DNA of 64,000 nt from Pseudomonadota bacterium (GTDB taxonomy: Bacteria; Pseudomonadota; Alphaproteobacteria; Rhodobacterales; Rhodobacteraceae): assembly GCA_038533575.1 (NCBI GenBank), contig JBCAYL010000001.1, positions 710,226 through 774,225 on the forward strand, written 5' to 3'. Both the position numbers and the translations under genes were made by a program. Shown piece by piece: positions 34,215 through 42,368 of the stretch (its first letter is position 1; each line of letters opens with the position of its first letter). Below the pieces are notes generated by a model that saw nothing but the letters and a program-made list of their open reading frames with translations, was not told the DNA's origin and did not search any database.

Positions 34215-35828
34215 TTAGAAAAGCGCGCGGGCGGCGGAGACGAGACGCGCCGCTTCAGGCCCGAGAGGTGTGACATGCCGGTCCACGCCCCAGAGGAGGG
34301 CGCCGAGCGCGAGAAGCGCAAGGAGCCCGCGCCCCCACCGGAGCGAGGTGCGCCGCGTCGTGTCGCCCGGCGCCTCGAGATAGGGGATCGTGGCAAAGGC
34401 ATCGATGCCGAGAGCGGCTGTGAGGTCCCGCGGGGTGCGGATCGTGCGGTTGAGATGCTCGAGCAGCGCGAGGAGGCAGGCGGCAAGGACGAAACCGCCG
34501 GAGACGCCGCCCAGGGCGATCAGAGAGCGCGGCGGCCCGCTGGGGCTTTCGGGCGCAACGGCGTCTTCAACCACCGAAATGCGCTGCCCGCGGGACAGCT
34601 CCTCGATGATCTTACCCGTCTCGGCGCGCGCCTTGTTGGCCACGGCCTGGTCGTACTGGGCCTGAAGGGTGCCATGGCTCCGCTCCAACGCGGCGAGGGC
34701 CACGGCATTTCCGGGCGTCCGCCCGATGCTCTGCTCGATCTCGGCCATCTTCTCTGCCGCGGCGAGCTTCTGGCCCGCGACATAGGCGAGCTGGGCGTCG
34801 AGATCGGCGCGCTGCACCTCAAAGAGGGCGGTGTCCCGCTTCAGGGCGGCGGCACTGGCTGCGTCTCCCGGCTCTGCCAGGTTCGCTTCGGGCAGCGCTG
34901 CGCTTTCCGCCAGAGCGGTCTCGATGCGGGTCTGCAGCATCACCATGCGCGGATTGCTTTCCGAGAGCACCGCGCCCAGCGTGGCGTACTCGGCCTTGAG
35001 CTCCGCGAGGTAGCCCTCCACCGCAGGGGGTGCCCGCGACGGCGTCCGGGCCGCGCCCGACGTGGGTCGCAGCGGCTCTGCGCCGAGCATGACCTGCCCC
35101 GTGGCCTCGAAGAGCGTGACGAGCTGGAGCCTGCGATCCTTGAGCGCGGTCTCCTCCCGTTCCAGCCGCCCGAGGCGCTCCTGCAGGTTGGTCTGCTGGG
35201 TCCGGCGGAAATCGAGGCTGTCGGGCAGCGCCTCCAGATTGGCCTCCTGGAAAGCGAGGATGGCGGTGGTGCTCTCAGCCAGCTCCGTCTCGAGTCGCGT
35301 CACCTCCGCCGTGAAGAAATCGCGCGTCTCCCGCGCGAGGGAGGTGCGCGTTTCCGCGTTGACCGCGAGGATGAGGCGCACGAGCTCGTTGGCCACCGCG
35401 GCGGCCCGCGCGGGCACGGGGTCGCGGAACGAGACGCTGACGACGGTTGCGTCGCGCTGACCGCGGCGGAACTGGCCGCCCTCGGTCTCGATGAGGATCC
35501 GGGCGCGGAGATCCTCGAGCATGTCCTCGAGGCTCGGCGCCGCGTCCGGCGCGTAGATCGCCATGTCCCGCGCGAGGGCGCGAAGCGTGTCACGGCTCAG
35601 GATGCGCCGCTCGATGATCTGGAGGGCCTCGGTCTCGTTCGTGCGCACGGTGGTGGGGGCGAGATCCTCTTGCATCTGAGCGGCCTCCACGACGAGAACC
35701 GCCCGGGCGCTGTAGGTGGGGGGCGTGAGGAGCGCCGCCGCGAGGCCGAGCGCCGTACCAAGGAGCACGATGCCCGTGACGAGGGGCAGGCGGCGCCGGA
35801 GGATCTGCAGGCTGTGAGACATATCCAT
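34215..35828 (-). CDS. Polysaccharide co-polymerase / chain-length determinant (Wzz domain)
   Basis: 537 residues from ATG 35828 (GAGAGG upstream). A first membrane helix (PLVTGIVLLGTALGLAAALL, about 15-35) opens the Wzz domain. A long periplasmic coiled-coil region follows (RETRDFFTAEVTRLETELAE, RLEREETALKDRRLQL), and a second helix after about 440 (LIALGGVSGGFVLAACLLALLEHL). A third hydrophobic stretch near the C-terminus (GLLALLALGALLWGV) is extra. Length and separate kinase gene match the chain-length determinants of exosortase-type EPS loci. It works with the kinase next door. Confidence 0.9.
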   Translation of the reverse strand: MDMSHSLQILRRRLPLVTGIVLLGTALGLAAALLTPPTYSARAVLVVEAAQMQEDLAPTTVRTNETEALQIIERRILSRDTLRALARDMAIYAPDAAPSLEDMLEDLRARILIETEGGQFRRGQRDATVVSVSFRDPVPARAAAVANELVRLILAVNAETRTSLARETRDFFTAEVTRLETELAESTTAILAFQEANLEALPDSLDFRRTQQTNLQERLGRLEREETALKDRRLQLVTLFEATGQVMLGAEPLRPTSGAARTPSRAPPAVEGYLAELKAEYATLGAVLSESNPRMVMLQTRIETALAESAALPEANLAEPGDAASAAALKRDTALFEVQRADLDAQLAYVAGQKLAAAEKMAEIEQSIGRTPGNAVALAALERSHGTLQAQYDQAVANKARAETGKIIEELSRGQRISVVEDAVAPESPSGPPRSLIALGGVSGGFVLAACLLALLEHLNRTIRTPRDLTAALGIDAFATIPYLEAPGDTTRRTSLRWGRGLLALLALGALLWGVDRHVTPLGPEAARLVSAARALF

Positions 35829-35848
35829 TCTGTTGACCTCTCTCTGGG

Positions 35849-36736
35849 CTAGCCGAGGGCCCGGGCGGGCGTGGGTGACGGGCGCGGGCATGCGGCGCCG
35901 AGCACCACGCCGTCGGCGATGACCGCCTCGACGGTCTTGCGCGTCACGTGATCGGCCCCGGCGCCGAAGGCATAGAGCAGCGCGTGTGCGCAGAGCTGGT
36001 TGACGAGCCGCGGTATACCGCCAGAAGCCGCGAGGAGCGGTGCCGCCGTGCTCTGCTCGAAGATCGCGCGTCCCGCCCCGGCAGCCCGGAGGCGATGGTC
36101 GATGTAGCCGGGCAGGTCATCTTCCGTGAGTGCCGGGAGATGGGCATGGGCCGAGACAAGCTGCGCGAGGGACGTGTGGGCCGGGCGGCCCAGCCGCTTG
36201 CGCAGATCCGTCTCGCCGACGAGAACGAGCTCTAGCAGATCGTGACCGCCGAAGTTGATGTTGAGCAGCCGCCTGAGCTGCGCGAGGCAGGCATCGTCGA
36301 GCGCATGGGCCTCGTCGCAGACGAGCAGCACGCGCCGCCCCCGCGCATATTCCGCCACGAGCCTTTCCTCGAGCGCCGCGTAGAGCGCCGCAAACCGCGC
36401 GCCTCCGGCAGGATCGGGCAGCGGGACGCCGAGCGCCACGAGGATGAGCTCGAAGAGCTCGCAGCGCCCGCGGGGCGCGGCGGTGGCGAGGACGGCGACG
36501 CTCAGATCGGCGCTCGCCCGTGCGACGGCCTCCCGCACGAGCAGCGATTTGCCGGTGCCCGGATCCCCGGTGAGGAGGGTCACAGGCGCGCGCGTGGCGA
36601 GCCCGTGGTCGAGCACCGCCTGCGCGCGAAGGTGCCCCGGGGCCGGAAAGAAGACGGCGGGGTCGGGCGGCAGATCGAAGGGCCGCGTCCTGAGGCCGAA
36701 ATGCGCGAGAAGGGGCCCGTTGTCGAAGCTGATCAT
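35849..36736 (-). CDS. ExeA/MshM-like AAA ATPase of the EPS locus
   Basis: 295 residues from ATG 36736 (GGAGG upstream). The N-terminal HFGLRTRPFDLPPDPAVFF is the typical ExeA/GspA opening. Walker A TGDPGTGKS and Walker B LLVCDEAHAL follow, with the second AAA sensor region GGIPRLVNQLCAHALLYAF near the C-terminus. The peptidoglycan-binding domain of true ExeA is missing, as in the short ATPases encoded in exosortase-type EPS loci. Its role there is not established. It is the first gene of the ATPase - co-polymerase - kinase run. Confidence 0.87.
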   Translation of the reverse strand: MISFDNGPLLAHFGLRTRPFDLPPDPAVFFPAPGHLRAQAVLDHGLATRAPVTLLTGDPGTGKSLLVREAVARASADLSVAVLATAAPRGRCELFELILVALGVPLPDPAGGARFAALYAALEERLVAEYARGRRVLLVCDEAHALDDACLAQLRRLLNINFGGHDLLELVLVGETDLRKRLGRPAHTSLAQLVSAHAHLPALTEDDLPGYIDHRLRAAGAGRAIFEQSTAAPLLAASGGIPRLVNQLCAHALLYAFGAGADHVTRKTVEAVIADGVVLGAACPRPSPTPARALG

Positions 36737-36871
36737 GGTCACGAGACCTCCATCGCCGGTTCTGATTGGGGAGAGCGGGGCGCCCGGTGGGGCGAGTACG
36801 GCGCGCCAGAAGTGATGCGCATTTGGCACCATCCGGGCGCGGGTGGCTGAAACTCTAGCCAGAAAAGCGCT

Positions 36872-36894
36872 TCCCGCCTACAACTTAGGCGGGA
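36872..36894. promoter_or_regulatory. Perfect inverted repeat in the divergent EPS promoter region (candidate operator)
   Basis: TCCCGCCTA, 5-base spacer, TAGGCGGGA: nine matching bases on each side. It sits 34 bases before the wza-like start and 136 bases before the ATPase start on the other strand. No T-run follows, which fits a protein-binding site better than a terminator. Confidence 0.5.
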
Positions 36895-36927
36895 ACGGGC
36901 TTTGGTTAACACGGACGAGGCGTGCGC

Positions 36928-37587
36928 ATGGGTATGGTAACGAAAAGCGCGGGGGACCCGCGCGGCGAGCACATGGCCCGGGTCATGGCTCAGGTCATGG
37001 CCGTCATGGCGGCCTTGATCACGGCATGGCTGGCCGTCCCGCTCGCGGCGCAGGACTACCGGATCCAGCCCGGAGACACGCTCCGTGTGGAGGTGCTCGA
37101 GGACGAGACGCTCAACCGCGACGTGCTCGTGGCGCCGGACGGGCAGATCGCGGTGCCACTGGTCGGCACGGTGCCCGTGGCGGGTAGTTCGCTGCCGGAG
37201 GCGCAGCGACGTCTCACGGCGGCGATCGAAAGCAATTTCGCCGCCTCTCCTACGGTGCTCCTCTCGCTCATGCGCCTCGCCCCACGCAGCGTCCAGAGCA
37301 CCGTCGCCGCCCCGCGGCACGTCTTCGTCATAGGCGAGGTGAAGAAGCCCGGCAGCATCGCCATGGAGGACGGCATGACCGTGCTCCAGGTGCTCTCGGT
37401 CGCGGGCGGCTTTACCGATTTCGCCGCCGTCAAGCGCATCCAGCTGCGACGCCGGGAAGCTCCCGGGCGCGAGCGTGTCTTCCGCTTCAGCTACGAGGCC
37501 GTGCTCGATGGGCGCAGCGGCTTTGGCATGGCGCCGGTGGAGCAGGGGGACGTGATCGTCGTCCCCGCGCGGCGGCTTTTCGAGTAG
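36928..37587 (+). CDS. Polysaccharide export outer-membrane protein (Wza-like, short)
   Basis: 219 residues from ATG 36928 (GACGAGG upstream); an internal ATG at 36973 would make a tighter signal peptide. After the signal (VMAALITAWLAVPLAAQ) comes the polysaccharide export sequence domain DYRIQPGDTLRVEVLEDETLNRDVLVAPDGQIAVPLVGTV, then one SLBB-type domain (HVFVIGEVKKPGSIAMEDGMTVLQVLSVAGGF). No lipobox Cys is present, unlike E. coli Wza, and the C-terminal amphipathic helix is absent, so the outer-membrane pore is probably formed with the beta-barrel protein encoded next. Confidence 0.88.
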   Translation: MGMVTKSAGDPRGEHMARVMAQVMAVMAALITAWLAVPLAAQDYRIQPGDTLRVEVLEDETLNRDVLVAPDGQIAVPLVGTVPVAGSSLPEAQRRLTAAIESNFAASPTVLLSLMRLAPRSVQSTVAAPRHVFVIGEVKKPGSIAMEDGMTVLQVLSVAGGFTDFAAVKRIQLRRREAPGRERVFRFSYEAVLDGRSGFGMAPVEQGDVIVVPARRLFE

Positions 37588-37632
37588 CCGGGCCGGAAGC
37601 CGGGGCCGGATCAGAGACGAGGGCGGGGCGCA

Positions 37633-38907
37633 ATGAGATACAGGATCGCGACGTGGCGTGTGGCAGGGCTCGCGGGAAGCGTCCTCGCGCTCGTGGGCCT
37701 GGCTGGCCTCGCCGAAGAGGGCGGCCTCCGGTCCACCCTCACGCTCTCGCAGGGCGTCGAGGTGGCGCAGAACCCGTCGCTCTCGACCGGCGAGGAAGAC
37801 AGCCTGCGCGAGGCGCGCGTGGGTCTCGGCTATACGCTTGAAACCCGCACCCGCACGGAGGCGCTGCGCTTCTCGGCCCGTGGGGACGTGCGCGCCGCCA
37901 CGGATGAGGCAGGCGTCGACGTCGCGCGCCCGGAGCTCGCCTTGCGCTACAGCCGCGCCGCGCCACGCCTTGCGCTGGCGCTCGATGTCGCCGCGCGCCA
38001 ATCCGACCTGCGCGTGCTTGATGCCACTGCGCTGGGCCGCGACACGGATGGCGCGCTCACGGTCCCGAGCGATCTCGAGGATCTCGAGGGGGCGGGCACG
38101 CGCACCGATCTCCGCTTCAGCGCCCGGGCGACGCTCGACGAAGAACGCCCGGTCAGCGTGACCGTGGGCCTCGCGGGGCAAAGGCTGAGCTACGCGGGCA
38201 CCACCGCGCCCGGGCTCGTGGACCGCACGCGCCTCGCGCTCGATCTCGGCGCGCGGTTCGCGCTCTCGCGGGTGACGCGGGTCGAGGCCGGGCTGGGCTT
38301 CGGGACCGTGGAGGAGGACGGCGCCGCGCGCGAGATCGCCACGGTGCGCGCGGGCGTGCAATCGGCACGATCCGCGCGGCTTGTCGCTCGCGCGGGCGTC
38401 GAACTCGCCTTTCCCGAGGCGGGGCGGGACCGCGCGACGCTCCTCGCTGGCGTCACGCACCGGCTCTCGCCCCGCTCGGAGCTCTCCTTCGATGGCGGGG
38501 TCACGCTCATCGACGGCGCGGATGCGGAACCCGTCTACCGTGCGCGCCTCATGCACGCGCTCTCCCGCCGGCTGGAGGCGGATGCGCGGATTCGGCGCGA
38601 GGTCACGAGCCCCGATGGGCAGGAGACGACGGTCTCCACGGGCGCCCTTTTGGGGCTCGATCTGACGCTCACGCCGCTCTCCCAGCTCTCCCTCGATGCC
38701 ACGCTCTTGCGGCAGGGCGACATCGAGACGGACACCCGGACCACGCGCCTCGCGCTCAGCTCCAACTATCGCCGGGCCCTGACAGAGGACTGGTCCGCCG
38801 CCATGGGGCTCCGCCTTTCCGCGCGGGAGACGGGCACGGGCGCGCGCGCCAGCTCCGAGGCGCTCTTTTTGCGCTTCGAGCGGCGCTGGCAGACCCGCGG
38901 GCGCTAG
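37633..38907 (+). CDS. Outer-membrane beta-barrel protein of the EPS export system
   Basis: 424 residues. A signal peptide (AGLAGSVLALVGLAGLA) is followed by alternating amphipathic strands along the whole length: LRSTLTLSQGVEVAQNPSL, ARVGLGYTLETRTRTEALRF, and a last strand ending FLRFERRW, a terminal aromatic-containing pattern typical of barrel proteins. I count roughly 16-20 strands. Similar barrels accompany exosortase-type EPS loci. It starts 45 bases after the wza-like gene, so the two probably form the outer-membrane exit. Confidence 0.78.
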   Translation: MRYRIATWRVAGLAGSVLALVGLAGLAEEGGLRSTLTLSQGVEVAQNPSLSTGEEDSLREARVGLGYTLETRTRTEALRFSARGDVRAATDEAGVDVARPELALRYSRAAPRLALALDVAARQSDLRVLDATALGRDTDGALTVPSDLEDLEGAGTRTDLRFSARATLDEERPVSVTVGLAGQRLSYAGTTAPGLVDRTRLALDLGARFALSRVTRVEAGLGFGTVEEDGAAREIATVRAGVQSARSARLVARAGVELAFPEAGRDRATLLAGVTHRLSPRSELSFDGGVTLIDGADAEPVYRARLMHALSRRLEADARIRREVTSPDGQETTVSTGALLGLDLTLTPLSQLSLDATLLRQGDIETDTRTTRLALSSNYRRALTEDWSAAMGLRLSARETGTGARASSEALFLRFERRWQTRGR

Positions 38908-38948
38908 CACCGCTGCTGCGGTCTCCTGAGGGCTGGGCGTCGCCATGC

Positions 38949-39638
38949 TCAGGATCCGTCCCCGCGGAGGACAACGCCCACGGTTTTCATGAGGATCGCC
39001 GCGTCGATTGCGAAGCTCGCCGACCGGAAATACCACTCATCGAAGGTCACGCGGTCGGCGAAAGCCGTGCCGTCGCGGCCATGGACCTGCCAGGGCCCGG
39101 TGACGCCGGGGCGGAGCAAGTAATAGGCCCTACCGCCCGCCGCGCCGTAGAGAGCGCTCTGGTCGCGGGTGAACGGGCGCGGGCCCACGAGGCTCATCTC
39201 TCCCCGCAGGACATTCCAGAGCTGCGGCACCTCGTCGATATGGGTGCGCCGGAGGAGGTGGCCCAGCGGCGTGATCCGCGGGTCCCGCTTCAGCTTCTGA
39301 TCGCGGGCCCATTCGGCGGCGATCTCTGGATCGGCGTCACAGAGTGCCGCGAGCGCGGCATCGGCATCCGGGATCATGGTGCGCAGCTTCCAACAGGTGA
39401 AGGCGCGGCCGTCCTTCCCTATGCGTGTCTGTCCGTAAAAGCCGCGCCCACCACCGACACGGATGGCGAGCCAGAAGATCGCCACCACGGGCAGGCTGAG
39501 CGGCAGCGTCAGCAGGACAAGCGCCACGTCGAGCGGACGCTTGAGACGTGTGGCATAGGTGGCTTTGGGAAATCTTGGCCAAGTGAGAGTCGCCGATGCA
39601 TGGACATCGGCCCCTCGGGCAGCGTGTGTTGGCTCCAT
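38949..39638 (-). CDS. Undecaprenyl-phosphate sugar phosphotransferase (ExoY/WcaJ C-domain type)
   Basis: 229 residues from ATG 39638 (AAGGGG upstream). One membrane helix ([24 protein letters not shown]) is followed by the bacterial sugar transferase domain: [54 protein letters not shown] (DE-x-PQ-x-N and GPRP hallmarks) and [15 protein letters not shown]. It starts repeat-unit assembly by moving a sugar-1-phosphate onto undecaprenyl phosphate, so it is the entry enzyme of the locus. The short form without the N-terminal four-helix domain resembles ExoY of rhizobia. Confidence 0.92.
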   Translation of the reverse strand: MEPTHAARGADVHASATLTWPRFPKATYATRLKRPLDVALVLLTLPLSLPVVAIFWLAIRVGGGRGFYGQTRIGKDGRAFTCWKLRTMIPDADAALAALCDADPEIAAEWARDQKLKRDPRITPLGHLLRRTHIDEVPQLWNVLRGEMSLVGPRPFTRDQSALYGAAGGRAYYLLRPGVTGPWQVHGRDGTAFADRVTFDEWYFRSASFAIDAAILMKTVGVVLRGDGS

Positions 39639-39738
39639 CTGAACCCCTTGCATTCGCGCCGCCTGTTCTGGCGGCACGACTTGGTTTCGTAGGGTTTGAT
39701 GGAGTCAGGTGACCCCGCACGTGCGACCAAAGGTGTCA

Positions 39739-39757
39739 CGACTTTTAGACAAAGTCG
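39739..39757. promoter_or_regulatory. Inverted repeat upstream of the sugar transferase gene
   Basis: CGACTTT, spacer TAGAC, AAAGTCG: seven perfect pairs in an AT-richer stretch about 100 bases before the ATG at 39638 (minus strand). A candidate operator for the first EPS enzyme; the rest of the 265-base gap shows nothing else. Confidence 0.35.
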
Positions 39758-39903
39758 AGTCAAGAGATATTAACGGCGCCATGGTCCGTCGGCGGCGCGC
39801 CGCCACGGCACGCCCGGGCAAGTGACTTGAAGGCGGCCAGCTTCGCGCGTCTTCCGGGCAGAAAGCGCTCGTCAGCTCCGGTGACCTGGGCCTAAGCTGC
39901 GCC

Positions 39904-40353
39904 ATGCGCGGTTTTCCCGATCTCCCGCCCCTCTGGTGGCTGGCCACGATCCTTCTCATACATCTCGGAGCCCGCGTCGCGCCGGGGCTGCACGTGACCC
40001 ACCCAGTGCTCGACGCTTTGAGCTGGCTCCTCCTCCTCGGGGCGCTGGGGCTCATCGGCTGGTCGGCGCTCTGGTTCTGGCGCAAGCGGACACCGATCGA
40101 GCCGCACCACGTGCCGAAGGCGCTCATCGTCGAGGGTCCTTACCGGGTGTCGCGCAATCCCATCTACCTCGCGCTCGTGCTCCTGACGCTGGCCTCCGCC
40201 GCGGGGCAGGGCTCGGCGTTCGGTGTCGCGCTGGCAGCGGGTCTCTGGTGGGTGCTCGACCGCCGCTTTGCCCGGGTGGAGGAGGCGCTGCTCACGCGGA
40301 GCTTCGGAGCCGCCGCCGAAGACTACCTGAAGGCAACGCGGCGCTGGATCTGA
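39904..40353 (+). CDS. Isoprenylcysteine-carboxyl-methyltransferase-like membrane protein
   Basis: 149 residues with three or four membrane helices (PPLWWLATILLIHLGARVA, LSWLLLLGALGLIGWSALWFW, and one after residue 90). The SAM-binding part is the family's C-terminal GPYRVSRNPIYLALVLL (RxxRNPxY) and EEALLTRSFGAAAEDYLKATRRWI (final E-x(n)-Y-x(3)-RR-W). Bacterial members methylate diverse small molecules or lipids, and the substrate is unknown. It is convergent with cysS. Confidence 0.85.
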   Translation: MRGFPDLPPLWWLATILLIHLGARVAPGLHVTHPVLDALSWLLLLGALGLIGWSALWFWRKRTPIEPHHVPKALIVEGPYRVSRNPIYLALVLLTLASAAGQGSAFGVALAAGLWWVLDRRFARVEEALLTRSFGAAAEDYLKATRRWI

Positions 40354-40433
40354 GCCCGATGTCAGAAAAGTGCAAGCAGCAGCCCTGATCGAGCCCCGTG
40401 AGCGGCCTCAGTGCCGCGAAACGGAAAGCGCGC

Positions 40434-41765
40434 TCAGAGAGAGGCGCGCACCACGTCGCCCAGCTCATGCCCGCCAGCCTCTGCCGCGGCGGCCCAGCGG
40501 GCGCTGTTTGCCCGGGCGCGCGCAGCAGCTTCTTCGGCTGGGCTGCTGCGCAGGTTGAGCTGCAGGACGCCGTCGACGTAATCCACGAAGGCGAGCTTGT
40601 CGGCGGCGGTGAGCACTTTCGATTTCAGTTGCGACTGCAGAAAGACGAGCGCCTTCGGAAGCGCGAGATCGTCGGAGAGGATGGCGAGCGCCTCGGCCTG
40701 CGCGGCTGCCAGCGCCTCGGGCGCGGTCCCGTCATCGGCCTCCGCCTCGAGCGCCGTCACCCGCAGCCGCAGCCGCCGGAGCGCTGTCACGCTGTCATCG
40801 AGGAGCTTCCAGGAGAACTTCATGTTCTTGCGGTAATGCGTGCGAAAGCAGAGCAGCCGGAACGCCAGCGGATCCACGTCGCGTTCGAGCAGGTCCCAGA
40901 CGGTGAGGAACTCGCCCGAGGATTTCGCCATCTTCACGCCCTCGGAGGCCTCCATGAAGGCCCCGTGCATCCAGTAATTCACGAAGGTCTTGCCCGTCGT
41001 GCATTCGGACTGCGCGATCTCGTTGGCGTGGTGGATCGGGATATGGTCGATCCCGCCGGTGTGGATGTCGATCGTGTCGCCGAGATAGTGCCGCGCCATG
41101 GCCGAGCACTCGATATGCCATCCGGGGAAGCCACGGCCCCAGGGCGCGTCCCATTCCATCTGCCGCTGCACGCCCTCGGCAGAGAACTTCCAGAGCGCGA
41201 AGTCGGTGGGCGCGCGCTTCTCGCCCGCCTCCACGCGGGCGCCTTCCTTCTGGCCCTCGCGCTTCACGCCGCCCAGGGTGCCGTACTCATCGATGCGCGT
41301 GGTGTCGAAATAGACGCCGTCGGCGATGGTATAGGTGTAGCCCTTTTCCTCCAGCGCTTCGATCATGGCGATCTGCTGGCCGATGTGATCGGTGGCGCGG
41401 CACAGGATCGAGGGCGCCGCGATGTGGAGCGCCTCGCACTGCGCAACGAAACCCTGCTCGTAGCGCTTTGCGATGGACCACGCGTCGAGCCCCTCTCGGG
41501 CCGCGCCCACCTCCATCTTGTCCTCGCCCTCGTCGCCGTCGCTCACGAGGTGCCCCACATCGGTGATGTTCATCACGTGCCGCACGGGCAGCCCGGTGGC
41601 CTCCGTCACCCGCTTGATCGTGTCCACGAAGACGTAGGTCCGCAGATTTCCGAGATGCGCGTGATGGTAGACGGTGGGCCCGCAGGAATAGAGCGTCGCC
41701 TCTGTGCTGATGGGCTCAAACGGGCGGACATGGCCCGCCATCGTGTCAAAAAAGCTCAGCGCCAT
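40434..41765 (-). CDS. cysS: Cysteinyl-tRNA synthetase
   Basis: Charges tRNA-Cys. 443 residues. Class I features: CGPTVYHHAHLGNLRTYVFVD (HIGH equivalent HAHLGN, first Zn ligand Cys in SCGP), GWHIECSAMARHYLG (second Zn Cys, then HHANEIAQSE with the His and Glu ligands), and the KMSKS loop as KMAKSSGE. The C-terminal tail stops soon after the helical domain (ELGDVVRASL) and lacks the last 15-20 residues common in longer homologues. The neighbouring frames do not contain the missing end, so it looks like a natural short form. Confidence 0.94.
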   Translation of the reverse strand: MALSFFDTMAGHVRPFEPISTEATLYSCGPTVYHHAHLGNLRTYVFVDTIKRVTEATGLPVRHVMNITDVGHLVSDGDEGEDKMEVGAAREGLDAWSIAKRYEQGFVAQCEALHIAAPSILCRATDHIGQQIAMIEALEEKGYTYTIADGVYFDTTRIDEYGTLGGVKREGQKEGARVEAGEKRAPTDFALWKFSAEGVQRQMEWDAPWGRGFPGWHIECSAMARHYLGDTIDIHTGGIDHIPIHHANEIAQSECTTGKTFVNYWMHGAFMEASEGVKMAKSSGEFLTVWDLLERDVDPLAFRLLCFRTHYRKNMKFSWKLLDDSVTALRRLRLRVTALEAEADDGTAPEALAAAQAEALAILSDDLALPKALVFLQSQLKSKVLTAADKLAFVDYVDGVLQLNLRSSPAEEAAARARANSARWAAAAEAGGHELGDVVRASL

Positions 41766-41821
41766 GACAGGCCTCCCTGGGGTCGCATAGCGCGCTACCA
41801 GAGGGGGCAGGGGCGGGCAAG

Positions 41822-42196
41822 TTAGCTTTCGAGGAGCATCCGGCTGCAGGCCCCGATCTGGGCACGGGCAGCATCCCCGGCGGCCGCGGCACGGGTGGGA
41901 TCATTGTGAAATCGCGCGACGGTCAGCAGCGAAGCCTGCGCCATCTTGGAGGCCACGCGGTGATGCAGCGCTGCGCGCGCCGCGCCGTCGGGCACGGTGG
42001 CCTCGTAAAGCGAGATGAAGGTGAGGCGGTCCGCCGGGAAGCTGCCGGGATCCTCGCCCACGACCCAGCTGTGCTCGATGGCCGCCGAATAGCGCCCGAT
42101 GCAGCCCGCGAAGATCAGGTGAAGCGGATCCTGCGCTGCCGCTTCCCCGGGCGCGAGGCCGGCGAGGGCCAGAAGAAGAGTTCTTATTCCGCTCAT
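41822..42196 (-). CDS. Small secreted protein of unknown function (124 aa)
   Basis: From ATG 42196 the product is 124 residues: a signal peptide (MSGIRTLLLALAGLAPGEAAAQ), then a mainly helical domain with one cysteine near each end (FAGCIGRYSA and IGACSRMLL), which could form a disulfide in the periplasm. It has no recognised family. An in-frame extension to 42331 exists but overlaps the promoter of the divergent GMC gene. It lies 56 bases downstream of the cysS start on the same strand. Confidence 0.75.
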   Translation of the reverse strand: MSGIRTLLLALAGLAPGEAAAQDPLHLIFAGCIGRYSAAIEHSWVVGEDPGSFPADRLTFISLYEATVPDGAARAALHHRVASKMAQASLLTVARFHNDPTRAAAAGDAARAQIGACSRMLLES

Positions 42197-42368
42197 ATTA
42201 TCATCAAACAGCTCATAAAATTGCGCGTCAATCGGGCGCTTTGCAAACTTCTTGCGTGCGACGGTAGCAGCACAACCTTTCAGAGCCGTTGCCGGTTCCG
42301 CGGAAAGACGCCGGATCTGCCCCTGCGTCACGCTGGTGCGCGGGGGCGGCGCGGCACAAGATGCGCGG

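Noticed and set aside
36739-39036. 765-codon minus-strand frame opposite the wza-like and barrel genes
   Set aside because: Antisense shadow; the plus-strand genes have signal peptides and conserved motifs, this frame has none.
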